From Candidatus Gastranaerophilales bacterium (GTDB lineage Bacteria; Cyanobacteriota; Vampirovibrionia; Gastranaerophilales; Gastranaerophilaceae), in NCBI GenBank assembly GCA_944324945.1, contig CALUYE010000001.1, positions 62,001 to 126,000 on the forward strand: DNA of 64,000 nucleotides, in the 5' to 3' direction. The notes beneath the pieces are model-generated. The model searched no databases. It saw nothing but the letters and a program-made list of their open reading frames with translations, and was not told the origin of the DNA. This document shows, one piece after another, positions 7,544-15,989 of this stretch (position 1 is its first letter; each line of letters starts with the position of its first letter). Both the position numbers and the translations under genes were made by a program.

Positions 7544-8476
7544 TTATGCTTCCTCTTTTAATCTATCAATAATTTCATTGTATTTTTGAGATACTAATCT
7601 TGCGGCCGCAAGGGCGTTTAGACCTTTGTTTTTATTGTTTATTTTAGATAAACCGTATTTTTGTGTATCTTCTATTGTTATTAAAGAAATATCATAAGAA
7701 GATACTACTTTTATTTTGGTGTTGTTTAAGATGGCGTTTAGCCAGAACCAGATGTCGTCATGCGTTGGGATTAGGGACATGAATTCTTGTTTATTTAGGA
7801 CGTTTGGGTTTAGGGATTTTGGAGGATATAAAACACCGCCGCAACCTGTTTGAGCGTTTTTATAGCTGATATCCTGATATTTTGTCCAATAAACTTCGCT
7901 CATTTTTTTAGCGCAGATTGTATTATTTTTTATGTAAAATCTTTTTGCCCTGTTTGTGTGAATGCAATCGGGATTTTTTAAGTATGAGTTATAAAGCTTT
8001 TCAACGGTATCAAAAGGATAATAAATATCATCATCAAAGGTTATTATGATATCGTTTGGAAATTCAATTAAAGACGGGATTAGTTTTTTGTAGGATTTAA
8101 TATCTTCGCACCACTTAATATCCAGTCCGAAATTTTTAAGTTCCAGTAAATCCTTGGGAAGTTCTTGTTCTTTTTTTGGGAATTGTTCGCTAGCAAGCCA
8201 TAGAATAACTTTATCGGGTTTTAGGGTTTGGTTTAGAAGGGTTTTAATTGTTTTTGAGACTGAGTTAATTCTATCGGGGAATGTTGTAAGGCTTAGGATG
8301 ATTTTTGGTGTGCGGGGGTTAGTGTTATTTATTCCTGATTCTTTAAGATTAATTTCAATAACTTTATTTGACAGTTTTTTTCTTATTCTGAAACCTAAAA
8401 AGTAGATAACAAGGTGGTTATCAAAATTATTAATTGAAAAAATTTGCTTTTGAATAATTTTTAATTTCTCAAACAT
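7544..8476 (-). CDS. GT-A-fold glycosyltransferase with DDD motif
   Basis: 310 residues from the chosen ATG at 8474-8476, which has GAGG nine bases upstream and lies four bases after the Stealth stop. A longer form from 8521 would overlap that gene by 41 bases and has no better ribosome site. KIILSLTTFPDRINSVSKTI, LLNQTLKPDKVILWLASEQF and IITFDDDIYYPFDTVEKLY mark a glycosyltransferase family A-like protein with a metal-binding DDD, and later THDDIWFWLNAIL. Acts in assembling the same surface polysaccharide. The donor is not predictable. Confidence 0.8.
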   Translation of the reverse strand: MFEKLKIIQKQIFSINNFDNHLVIYFLGFRIRKKLSNKVIEINLKESGINNTNPRTPKIILSLTTFPDRINSVSKTIKTLLNQTLKPDKVILWLASEQFPKKEQELPKDLLELKNFGLDIKWCEDIKSYKKLIPSLIEFPNDIIITFDDDIYYPFDTVEKLYNSYLKNPDCIHTNRAKRFYIKNNTICAKKMSEVYWTKYQDISYKNAQTGCGGVLYPPKSLNPNVLNKQEFMSLIPTHDDIWFWLNAILNNTKIKVVSSYDISLITIEDTQKYGLSKINNKNKGLNALAAARLVSQKYNEIIDRLKEEA

Positions 8477-8480
8477 CTTT

Positions 8481-9416
8481 TTAAACCTCAAAACAGGATT
8501 TTTGCGGGAATTTATTTTCAAGAATTTCTTTTATTTTTTCCCTGTCTTTATTTGTTGTTTTTCTTGAATCGTTTATGCACATCAATTTTGCTTTTGAATT
8601 TTTAATTTTTTCGGTTGTTTTTGATGAGATTGTATAGTATTGCGCAACTTTGGATTTTCTTTTTATGTATTTATCGATAAAATTTAGGCCCGTGTTTTTA
8701 AAAATTGCTTCGCCTTTAGAGAAAGAATAGTAAGAAATTATCATTCTTTGCATATCGGAAAAATCTCTAAAGCGGTTATTTAGAGTTTGATTGAATTCGT
8801 TTTTAAATTTTTCCTTGCATTCCAAAAACAGACTTTTCCTGTAGGGGTCAATGTTATGATAAGGAAAGTAAGGAACATCAACGCAAAGGCTTTCTTTTGC
8901 GAGTTTATATGCGCGATAAATTGTATAACCGTAGATGTGTTTGTAGTTTTTAAATTTATTTATTTTTTTATCAAGATAATAAACAGGCTTCCCATCCTTA
9001 AAGAAAAATTCAAAATCTACGCTGTCCCAAAAAAGCATATCGTCATTTGCGTAAATAAAATATTCGCTTAAATCTTTTATATCGCAGATGGAATTCTCAA
9101 TCGCGCAGGAATTAAACAAAGGAAGTTTATTTGAAGGGATAATTTCTCTATGATCTACTAATCTTATTTTTTCATTATCTGAATTAAGCCAGGAGGGTTT
9201 TTGATTATCGACTACAATAAAAATTTTGTTAATCCAGGGGGCATATTTTTCTATTGAACGAAGGGAATATTTTAATTCGTCGTTATTAAAAAAGCGGCAT
9301 TCATCAGTTGCATCTTTGTTTAATTTTGAAGATGACGAATCGTATTTTGACTTTTTTTCAAGCCACGAAGCATCTTTATCATCAACCCATGTGTATACTA
9401 TATCCGTTTTAAACAT
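8481..9416 (-). CDS. Stealth-family capsular polysaccharide phosphotransferase
   Basis: 311 residues. IDIVYTWV-type start (TDIVYTWVDDKDASW, CR1), then FFNNDELKYSLRSIEKYAPW and IFIVVDNQKPSWL, HREIIPSNKLPLFNSCAIE (CR2), YFIYANDDMLFWD and FFFKDGKPVYYLD (CR2/CR3). Stealth proteins transfer a sugar-1-phosphate from a nucleotide sugar, building phosphodiester-linked capsules like those of Neisseria. The start ATG opens the leftward operon. No plain ribosome site is seen within 10 bases, and a perfect hairpin sits just upstream (9426-9451). Its presence implies that this operon makes a phospho-glycan. Confidence 0.85.
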   Translation of the reverse strand: MFKTDIVYTWVDDKDASWLEKKSKYDSSSSKLNKDATDECRFFNNDELKYSLRSIEKYAPWINKIFIVVDNQKPSWLNSDNEKIRLVDHREIIPSNKLPLFNSCAIENSICDIKDLSEYFIYANDDMLFWDSVDFEFFFKDGKPVYYLDKKINKFKNYKHIYGYTIYRAYKLAKESLCVDVPYFPYHNIDPYRKSLFLECKEKFKNEFNQTLNNRFRDFSDMQRMIISYYSFSKGEAIFKNTGLNFIDKYIKRKSKVAQYYTISSKTTEKIKNSKAKLMCINDSRKTTNKDREKIKEILENKFPQKSCFEV

Positions 9417-9425
9417 ATTGTTCGT

Positions 9426-9451
9426 AAATAATTTTCAAAAGAAAATTATTT
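9426..9451 (-). promoter_or_regulatory. Perfect 11-bp hairpin in the 5' leader of the capsule operon
   Basis: AAATAATTTTC (9426-9436), loop AAAA, GAAAATTATTT (9441-9451), ending nine bases before the Stealth start codon. No T-run follows on the minus strand, so it is more likely a leader structure or protein-binding site than a terminator. Confidence 0.5.
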
Positions 9452-9503
9452 TCTTATTCTCCAAAAACATTCAAACTTCGATTTTTATTACCGAATTAAC
9501 TTT

Positions 9504-9533
9504 ATATTAGCACAAACAACGAGCCTTTGTAAA
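9504..9533 (-). promoter_or_regulatory. Putative promoter of the leftward polysaccharide operon
   Basis: On the minus strand TTTACA (9533-9528), an 18-base spacer ending in TGC, and TAATAT (9509-9504): an extended -10 promoter. The leader to the Stealth ATG would be about 80 bases and includes the hairpin. Confidence 0.5.
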
Positions 9534-9561
9534 TTAAATTCAATTATTCAAAAGTGTTTTA

Positions 9562-9590
9562 TTGTCTTTTTTACTATAACTATATATACA
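9562..9590 (+). promoter_or_regulatory. Putative promoter of the secreted protein gene at 9626
   Basis: TTGTCT (9562-9567), 17-base spacer, TATACA (9585-9590), giving a leader of about 30 bases. Confidence 0.5.
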
Positions 9591-9625
9591 ATGTATTAAA
9601 ATTAATTTTTTAATATGTTTTAACT

Positions 9626-10186
9626 ATGAAAAATAAATTATTGATTTTAACTCTTATTTTATTAACTTCATCCTGCGCTTTCGGCTGGACAAACAGATAT
9701 CCGAGCCTGAACGGAACAAGATATCATTACAACAACAGCTATCGCAATAATTATTATAATCCCTACGGGTCATATTACAATCGTAGTCCTTATTATCGGT
9801 ATAATAATTTAAACAATTCAATAATAAAAAACATGAATAAAATAAGGTTAAGAAACAGAATAAGAAATAATCTTTTTTCCCTGTTTAACCGAAACAACAA
9901 TAACTACTTCGGAACAAGAGTCTATAAAGGAGCCTATTACCCGAATAATTCATACAATAACGGTTTTTTAACGGGTTACAGCACGCCCATAAACAGCTCT
10001 GCACTTAATTTGATTCCTAATTACAACAACAATATAAAAAATTCAACTTACTACAGCCCCACAAATAACATGAAATTAATGCAAAATCCTCTAAGCGGGC
10101 AGGAGTTTTATTTTAATGACGGAAGATTTTTTAAAGATTTAAGAGGGATAGATTCATCAACCGGAGTCAAAATCATTTACGATTAA
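9626..10186 (+). CDS. Secreted Asn/Tyr-rich protein, possible lipoprotein
   Basis: 186 residues. Residues 1-20 are a signal peptide (KNKLLILTLILLTSSCAFG). LTSSC resembles a lipobox with Cys17, but cleavage after AFG by signal peptidase I is equally possible. Residues 22-140 are dominated by Asn, Tyr, Arg and Ser in irregular repeats such as SYRNNYYNPYGSYYNRSPYY, and the last 45 residues are more ordinary (QNPLSGQEFYFNDGRFFKDL). I recognise no family. The composition suits an extracellular or cell-surface, low-complexity protein. The 3' end overlaps the convergent radical SAM gene by 14 bases. Confidence 0.75.
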   Translation: MKNKLLILTLILLTSSCAFGWTNRYPSLNGTRYHYNNSYRNNYYNPYGSYYNRSPYYRYNNLNNSIIKNMNKIRLRNRIRNNLFSLFNRNNNNYFGTRVYKGAYYPNNSYNNGFLTGYSTPINSSALNLIPNYNNNIKNSTYYSPTNNMKLMQNPLSGQEFYFNDGRFFKDLRGIDSSTGVKIIYD

Positions 10187-11087
10187 ATTTATCGGCTTGA
10201 TTAGCGTTTCTTTGAATCATAATTTTATCAATTAAATTCAAAATTTCAAAACGTCTGTTAACCCATTGAGGTTCTATTGTTGTTTCACTATAACCCGTTC
10301 CTGCTATTCTTTGAATTGTGCAAGTAGGGGGAAGGATTTCTAAAATATCACAGACGGTTTCGCAATACTGCTCCATATTCATCAAATAAAAAGGATTTTT
10401 ATTATATATTTCATATAAAGGAGCGTCTTTTAAAATTGTCAGCATGTGGATTTTAATTCCGTCAATATTTAATTTGGCAAGTTTATGTGCCGTATTTAGC
10501 ATATCTTTTTTTGTTTCATTGGGAAATCCTAAGATAATATGAGCGCAGACCTTGATATTTCTTTTTTTGGTTTCAATAACGGCTTTTTTAAAGCATTCAA
10601 AATCATGCCCGCGGTTGATTAACTTTAGGGTTTCATCATTAGCGCTTTGAAGTCCGTATTCAATCCAGGGGTATTTATAAGAAGAAATTAAATCAAGTTT
10701 TTTGTTGTCAACGCAATCAGGGCGGGTACCTATTGAAATTGAAACGATTCTTTCATCAAAAAACACACTGTCATATATTTCTTTTAATTTTTCAACATTT
10801 GCGTAAGTGTTTGAATAAGATTGAAAATACGCCATAAAAGCCTGCGCTTTAAATTGAGCGGATAATTTATCCATGCTTTTTTTAATCTGTTCTTGAATTG
10901 ATAAAATTTTATCGTTGCATCTTGAATAACTTCCTGTTTCATCACAGAATATACAGCCGCCTTTTGATATGGTTCCGTCTCTGTTCGGACAATAAAATCC
11001 GCCATCCAGGGTGATTTTATAAACTTTTTTGTTAAAAGTTTCTTTCAGATATTGGCTTATGGGGTAGTATCTTTTTTTATTTTCCAT
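10173..11087 (-). CDS. YhcC-type radical SAM protein (TIGR01212 family)
   Basis: 304 residues. The cluster-binding region is FYCPNRDGTISKGGCIFC, the variant spacing typical of YhcC/ElP3-like radical SAM proteins rather than CxxxCxxC. FQSYSNTYA, SIGTRPDCVDN, EYGLQSANDETL and GFPNETKKDM follow in the order known for the family. It binds a 4Fe-4S cluster and cleaves S-adenosylmethionine; the physiological substrate of YhcC-like proteins is not well established. Downstream of rpsU on the same strand, separated by a palindromic terminator. Confidence 0.85.
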   Translation of the reverse strand: MENKKRYYPISQYLKETFNKKVYKITLDGGFYCPNRDGTISKGGCIFCDETGSYSRCNDKILSIQEQIKKSMDKLSAQFKAQAFMAYFQSYSNTYANVEKLKEIYDSVFFDERIVSISIGTRPDCVDNKKLDLISSYKYPWIEYGLQSANDETLKLINRGHDFECFKKAVIETKKRNIKVCAHIILGFPNETKKDMLNTAHKLAKLNIDGIKIHMLTILKDAPLYEIYNKNPFYLMNMEQYCETVCDILEILPPTCTIQRIAGTGYSETTIEPQWVNRRFEILNLIDKIMIQRNANQADKFNRK

Positions 11088-11098
11088 AGTTTTAACAA

Positions 11099-11126
11099 AT
11101 AACGAGACTTAATTAAGTCTCGTTAT
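11099..11126 (-). terminator. Perfect palindrome, terminator-like, between rpsU and the radical SAM gene
   Basis: A 28-base perfect palindrome built on AACGAGACTT/AAGTCTCGTT lies just after the rpsU stop. The T-tract on the minus strand is weak (TTATTTGTT), so partial read-through into the radical SAM gene is likely. Confidence 0.55.
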
Positions 11127-11132
11127 AAGATT

Positions 11133-11306
11133 TTACACTTTTCTTTTTCTTGCTGCTTCAGATTTTCTTTTTCTTTTTACTGAAGGTTTTTCGTATCTTT
11201 CTCTGCGTTTGATTTCAGATAATATACCTGCTTTTTGAATTTTTTTCTTAAATCTTTTAAGAGCTGATTCAATGCTTTCGTTATCACGAACTCTTACTTC
11301 GGGCAT
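11133..11306 (-). CDS. rpsU: 30S ribosomal protein S21
   Basis: 57 residues, [20 protein letters not shown] at the start and an Arg/Lys-rich tail ([14 protein letters not shown]), the full-length S21 pattern. The start at 11306 has a near-perfect ribosome site (AAGGAGGTG) at the right distance, so a longer reading from 11363 is not used. S21 binds the small subunit near the mRNA platform and is involved in initiation. It is a single-gene unit with its own promoter (11348-11376). Confidence 0.95.
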   Translation of the reverse strand: MPEVRVRDNESIESALKRFKKKIQKAGILSEIKRRERYEKPSVKRKRKSEAARKRKV

Positions 11307-11347
11307 GTTTTTCACCTCCTTCAAGGTTTTAGTCTTTAGCATTTTAA

Positions 11348-11376
11348 ATGCTATCACGGGCATGGACTATAGTCAA
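11348..11376 (-). promoter_or_regulatory. rpsU promoter with overlapping inverted repeat
   Basis: TTGACT (11376-11371), 17-base spacer, TAGCAT (11353-11348) on the minus strand. A 15-base inverted repeat, AGCATTT-T-AAATGCT (11338-11352), overlaps the -10 and the likely start site and could be an operator. Confidence 0.6.
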
Positions 11377-11395
11377 GCATGATTGTTAATTATCC

Positions 11396-12727
11396 TTAAC
11401 ATTTGCCCGTGCAGATATATTCAATCCCGCTTCTTTTCATTTCTTTGGGATTGTATTGATTTCTTCCGTCAAATATCAAAGGGGTTTTAAGGCTGTTTTT
11501 TATTTTATTTATATCGATTCTTCGAAATTCGCTCCACTCTGTTATCAAAATAAGCGCATCAGAACCTGATAGCGCATCATAGGAAGTTTTTGAATATTCT
11601 ATTTTGTCTTCAAAAATCAATTTTGCGCTTTGCATTGCTTTAGGGTCATAGGCTTTTATTTTTGCTCCTTTTTTTAACAATTCATTAATTATTGTAATTG
11701 AAGGAGCCTCTCTTAAATCGCTTGTTTTGGGTTTAAATGAAAGCCCCCAGAGCGCAAATGTTTTATCTTTAATATCGTTATTAAATCTTTTTAAAATTTT
11801 ATCGATAAATTTATATCTTTGTTTTTTATTAACCTCCTCAACCGCCCTTAAAAGCTCTGTTTCACAATTATTTTCTTCCCCTGTTTTAATTAATGCCCTA
11901 ACGTCTTTTGGAAAACAGCTTCCGCCATATCCAAGCCCCGGGAATAAAAATTGATTCCCTATTCTTGAATCGGCTCCCATACCTCTTCTTACCATTTCAA
12001 CATCAGCCCCTGTTTTTTCACACAGCAAAGCTATTTCGTTTATGAATGATATTTTTGCCGCAAGAAAAGCGTTTGAAGCATATTTTGTCATCTCTGCGGA
12101 TTTTATATCCATGATTATAATTCTGTTTTCTTTTCTGAAATACGGCGAATACAATTCCTGCATAATCTTCAAGGCTTTTTTGGAATCCACTCCGATAATT
12201 ACTCTATCGGGGGATAAAAAATCGTCAATTGCATTTCCTTGCTTTAAAAATTCAGGGTTTGAAACAACGTCAAAATCAAAATTTGTATTTTCTTTTATAA
12301 TTTGCGCAATTTTTGAAGATGTACCTACAGGAACCGTTGATTTATCAACAATTACCCTGTATCCGTCCATAACACATGCTATATCTTTTGCCGCTTTAAA
12401 AACATAGCTTAAATCAACGCTGCCGTCTTCTTTCGGGGGAGTTCCCACTGCTATTATACAAATTAAAGAATTTTTAACGGCATAATTAATATCATCGCTA
12501 TAAGAAAGTCTTTTTGCTTCAATATTTGTCTTAACAAGTTCTTCAAGCCCTGGTTCATAAAGAGGCATTATTCCTTTATTTAAAAGATTTATTTTCTCTT
12601 TATTGCAATCAACACAAATTACCCGATTGCCCATATCCGCCAAGCACGCGGAAGCCACAAGCCCCACATAGCCTGCGCCTATTACCGTTATGTTAATTTT
12701 TTTGTTTTCTATATTATTTTCATCCAT
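11396..12727 (-). CDS. ugd: UDP-glucose 6-dehydrogenase
   Basis: 443 residues from the ATG at 12725-12727; a TTG two codons upstream is possible. NAD-binding ITVIGAGYVGLVASACLAD, substrate-binding IMPLYEPGLEEL, VDKSTVPVGTS, and catalytic Cys in GYGGSCFPKDV are all present, as is the C-terminal domain (ALWGLSFKPKTSDLREAPS). It oxidises UDP-glucose to UDP-glucuronate in two NAD-linked steps, supplying uronic acid for the surface polymer made by the upstream genes. It is the last gene of the leftward operon that starts at 17272, and it begins just after the methyltransferase stop (AAAGGGTG as ribosome site). Confidence 0.95.
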   Translation of the reverse strand: MDENNIENKKINITVIGAGYVGLVASACLADMGNRVICVDCNKEKINLLNKGIMPLYEPGLEELVKTNIEAKRLSYSDDINYAVKNSLICIIAVGTPPKEDGSVDLSYVFKAAKDIACVMDGYRVIVDKSTVPVGTSSKIAQIIKENTNFDFDVVSNPEFLKQGNAIDDFLSPDRVIIGVDSKKALKIMQELYSPYFRKENRIIIMDIKSAEMTKYASNAFLAAKISFINEIALLCEKTGADVEMVRRGMGADSRIGNQFLFPGLGYGGSCFPKDVRALIKTGEENNCETELLRAVEEVNKKQRYKFIDKILKRFNNDIKDKTFALWGLSFKPKTSDLREAPSITIINELLKKGAKIKAYDPKAMQSAKLIFEDKIEYSKTSYDALSGSDALILITEWSEFRRIDINKIKNSLKTPLIFDGRNQYNPKEMKRSGIEYICTGKC

Positions 12728-12733
12728 AACCAA

Positions 12734-13459
12734 TCACACCCTTTCAAAACAAAAACAGCAGCTGTTTGTTTCTTTTCTTAAACCTGTTTGTTTTGTTAAA
12801 ATACATTCTTTTTTTATAAGTTTCAGATTCTCAAGCGAAGAATTTATTAAATTAATATATTCTTCCTGTGTTCTATAAATTGCACTATAGTTTGTTTTTA
12901 ATTCATCGGAATAAAAATTCTTTAAAGTTAATCTTTGATTAATTGTGCTTATTGTTTCCTGAAGATATATTTTTGCACCTTTGTTTATTAATTTGTTGAT
13001 TGTTCCATAAAGAATTGATAAATCATCATCATTCATATACATGCAAATACCGCACATAATAATAAGATTGTATGGCAAATTGAGTAAATTTAAATCTAAA
13101 TCGGGAGCCTTTAAGAGATAGAAATTTATGTTTTTAAAATTTTTATATTTTTTATGCGCAAGATTAATAAAATTAGAACAAAAATCAATTCCGTCGTATT
13201 TTTCAATGTAATTAAAAATGTTATCGACAAAACGCCCGCCCCCGCAGCCGATATCCAAAACATTGTATTTTTTATTATCAAGAAAAGAAATTAGCTCTTC
13301 TTTTTCTTTTTCATTTCTTAAGTTATGACTTTTAGTATCCAGTCTGTCATTTAAAAAAACGGCATTTAAGAGGTTTGCTTTTGATTTTTTCTCATAAAAT
13401 TCTTTAACATCGTCTGAATTTATATCCGTTATTTTATTGTAAATTCTTGTTTCTTGCAT
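12734..13459 (-). CDS. Class I SAM-dependent methyltransferase
   Basis: 241 residues. YNVLDIGCGGGRFVDNIF is motif I for S-adenosylmethionine binding, YDGIDFCSNFINLAHKKY the acidic motif after strand two, and LIIMCGICMYMNDDDL the post-motif. The last third carries several Cys (CCFCFE near the end). Probably methylates a sugar or lipid-linked intermediate of the polymer. The start overlaps the end of the YidC-sulfatase gene by 26 bases, which implies coupled translation. Confidence 0.8.
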   Translation of the reverse strand: MQETRIYNKITDINSDDVKEFYEKKSKANLLNAVFLNDRLDTKSHNLRNEKEKEELISFLDNKKYNVLDIGCGGGRFVDNIFNYIEKYDGIDFCSNFINLAHKKYKNFKNINFYLLKAPDLDLNLLNLPYNLIIMCGICMYMNDDDLSILYGTINKLINKGAKIYLQETISTINQRLTLKNFYSDELKTNYSAIYRTQEEYINLINSSLENLKLIKKECILTKQTGLRKETNSCCFCFERV

Positions 13460-15989
13460 TTTCTCTGTTTTTCTTTCTTATTTTTTTTACTTTTTGTTTT
13501 TTTAAACCTTGCCAGTTTTCAACTTTAAATATGTTATCTTTTACGCTTATGCAATCCGTTTTATTATCAAAAGGAGTGTTTCCTTTTTCTTTAAGGTTAA
13601 ACCTTTTTGTTCTTGCAATTAAGACAAGAGGCGGGGTTTTATCAATTTTAATTAAATTAGAAGTGTATGGATTAGTCGGATTTTTTATAACATCTTTTAG
13701 CGCAATATATGGTACATCTGCATTTGTCATAAATTCATCCGAAACTTTCATATCCCCTCTTTGATTAAAATCTTTTACAAGCAATAAAGCATTGAATCTT
13801 GCTATATTATCTTCTATTTTTTTATTCAAATAAGGATTTTTTAAATTTTTTGCCCCATGGTCTGAAACAATTATGATTCTTGTGTTATCATAAATCCCGT
13901 TTTCTTTTAAAAAATCAAGATATTTTGCAACAAGCCTTATACAGGCAGCGTTGCTGTGGTAGTGAATTGAAGAATATCTGTCTAAGTTATAAGGGGTTTT
14001 AATAACGGGCTTAAAGGTTAATTTATAATCGGGATACTCCAAAAAACAGTCCGCATTATGGGTTAATTCATTGTTAATTATCGTAAAAGTCGGATTTTTG
14101 GAATCAAACCTTGTTATTTTATCAAGGAAATAAAGTGATGAATAGCTTGCAAGAAGGTCGTTTGTGTATCTTATTTCTTTTTTATTTAAATTAAGATAAT
14201 TGTTATTATCAATTATAAAATCCCTTAAACATAAAGGCGCAATCTTCATAAACGAAAAATAAAGTAAATTCCGCTCTAAATCGTATAAAGAGCTTTTATC
14301 ATGCGAAAAAGAGTATTTCTTTTTATATAAAGAAGAATATTTGCCCATTAAATTATCGTATTTTATTCCTTCTTTTAAAAATAATTCCTTCGGCGTAATA
14401 TATTGAAAATCTCCCCAGGGGGTATCGGTTATTGTTGTTTCAAAACCGTTATTTTTAAATATTTTAGGAAGCAAGAGGATTGATTCGTTGTATTTTTCTT
14501 TTAAAGATTTATTTAAATCCAAATCCATATTAAGAGGACTGTATTCATACCCGCCCATCAAAGCAGGGTATGCAAGCCTTGTGTAGCAGCCGAAAGAAAC
14601 AATATTAGGATAATACACAAAACCTTCAAAGTGTTTTTTTAAGGAAGGTTTTTCCTTAAAAATCAAAGGAAGATACGAACCTATTGCTTTATCAATAAAA
14701 ATAATTAAAACATTTTTATTATTTTTGCTAAAGTTATAAAAAGGTTCAAAATTCTCGCTTTGAAGGGGTACCTTTTTACCGAGATTAATAATCTCTCTTG
14801 TATCATATATCCCAATTACAAATACCGCCAAAAGAAAAATAATAAACGTTTTTTTAATTATATCTCTTTTTTTAAGAAGCAAAATAACGGAAATTAGAAT
14901 TATAAAAAATAAAATAAAATAATAAGAACCTGCTAAAATTTTGCTTCCTATGTGGGTCGTAAATTCAAGCGTATTTGTAACCTCGCCGTAGGGATATTCA
15001 ATATAGCAGTAATTAAATACAAAAAAGTAAAATAATATAATTAAAAAAGAGGTTAATAAATTCCTGTATTTTTCGCAAGAAAACGAATATACAACCCATC
15101 CCCAAAAAACAAAAATCCCGAATGTTTTAACAAGATGATAAAACAAAAAAGGAAAAGGGGTTATATAAGGATAAATATAAAAAAACTTTGGAGGGGCGCT
15201 CGATAAAAGATTCCAGGGAATCAAAAGCCCGACAAACAGCCACAAACAAATACAAACAAGAAAATAACAAGTTTTTAAATCGGTTTTATCGGTGTTTTGT
15301 TTTTTAATAAAGTCGCTTAATTTAATAAAAAATAGAGGTTTTTTAAAAGAAAATTTAATTTCTTTTGTTAAGATTATATTTTTTATAAGCGAAAATAAAT
15401 TGTTAAAAGTCCAATATAAAACTAACGTATAAGGAGCATTGTATAAAACAACAAGAAAAAACAAGGATATAACCCATATTTGTATTTTTTTTGTGTTGTG
15501 CTTATTTACATAAATAAGCCCTGCAATAAGATTTATCAGAGTCATTAAAAGGGGCAGAAGATTTATTTTAATTTGTCCTGTTTTTAATAAACCATCAGGA
15601 TTTGAAGGTAAATTTTGAACAAAAAATAAATAAGCCGCAACAAAAAATATCATCTGTAAAATAAGGCTTAAAGTTCCTCTAAGAGCGTATATCGGATGAT
15701 AGTTATTTTCTCTATAGTACGCAGCTAAGAGCATGTGGCGCTCTTCGCCTTTAAAATTTTTCTTTATTGCATCTGCTTTTTTCTTTAATTTTTTTTGAAT
15801 TTCATCATTTTCAATCTTTAATTTATCGGCATTTAAATACAAAGGAAGCCACAAAAAATTAACAATTACACTTAAAAAAATTATTGAAAATGTTTGATTA
15901 AAAGAACAAAATTTAAACAAAAAATTATAGATAATTTCAATTAAAACATAAATAGGGTTTATTAAAATTTGAAATAGTATATCTAGCAT
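13434..15989 (-). CDS. Fusion of a YidC/Oxa1-like membrane domain and a sulfatase/LTA-synthase-like phosphotransferase domain
   Basis: 851 residues. Residues 1-210 resemble the YidC/Oxa1 core: IIFLSVIVNFLWLPLYLNAD, a charged helical hairpin at 55-95, an Arg at 104 ahead of LSLILQMIFF, and LYWTFNNLFSLIKN at 191-204, which matches the last YidC helix. Residues 240-400 add about five more membrane segments. Residues 425-760 form an alkaline phosphatase-superfamily domain: NVLIIFIDKAIGS, FGCYTRLAYPALMGG with a candidate nucleophile Thr470, ELTHNADCF, and IIVSDHGAKN. The order membrane domain then extracytoplasmic domain is as in lipoteichoic acid synthases, but with a YidC-like module in front. 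It lies between a TagF-like gene and a methyltransferase; a role in transferring a phospho-group onto a surface polymer is inference. Confidence 0.7.
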   Translation of the reverse strand: MLDILFQILINPIYVLIEIIYNFLFKFCSFNQTFSIIFLSVIVNFLWLPLYLNADKLKIENDEIQKKLKKKADAIKKNFKGEERHMLLAAYYRENNYHPIYALRGTLSLILQMIFFVAAYLFFVQNLPSNPDGLLKTGQIKINLLPLLMTLINLIAGLIYVNKHNTKKIQIWVISLFFLVVLYNAPYTLVLYWTFNNLFSLIKNIILTKEIKFSFKKPLFFIKLSDFIKKQNTDKTDLKTCYFLVCICLWLFVGLLIPWNLLSSAPPKFFYIYPYITPFPFLFYHLVKTFGIFVFWGWVVYSFSCEKYRNLLTSFLIILFYFFVFNYCYIEYPYGEVTNTLEFTTHIGSKILAGSYYFILFFIILISVILLLKKRDIIKKTFIIFLLAVFVIGIYDTREIINLGKKVPLQSENFEPFYNFSKNNKNVLIIFIDKAIGSYLPLIFKEKPSLKKHFEGFVYYPNIVSFGCYTRLAYPALMGGYEYSPLNMDLDLNKSLKEKYNESILLLPKIFKNNGFETTITDTPWGDFQYITPKELFLKEGIKYDNLMGKYSSLYKKKYSFSHDKSSLYDLERNLLYFSFMKIAPLCLRDFIIDNNNYLNLNKKEIRYTNDLLASYSSLYFLDKITRFDSKNPTFTIINNELTHNADCFLEYPDYKLTFKPVIKTPYNLDRYSSIHYHSNAACIRLVAKYLDFLKENGIYDNTRIIIVSDHGAKNLKNPYLNKKIEDNIARFNALLLVKDFNQRGDMKVSDEFMTNADVPYIALKDVIKNPTNPYTSNLIKIDKTPPLVLIARTKRFNLKEKGNTPFDNKTDCISVKDNIFKVENWQGLKKQKVKKIRKKNRENARNKNLQ

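Noticed and set aside
11307-11363. 19-residue N-terminal extension of S21
   Set aside because: The extension covers the promoter leader and ribosome site; the AAGGAGGTG site fixes the start at 11306.
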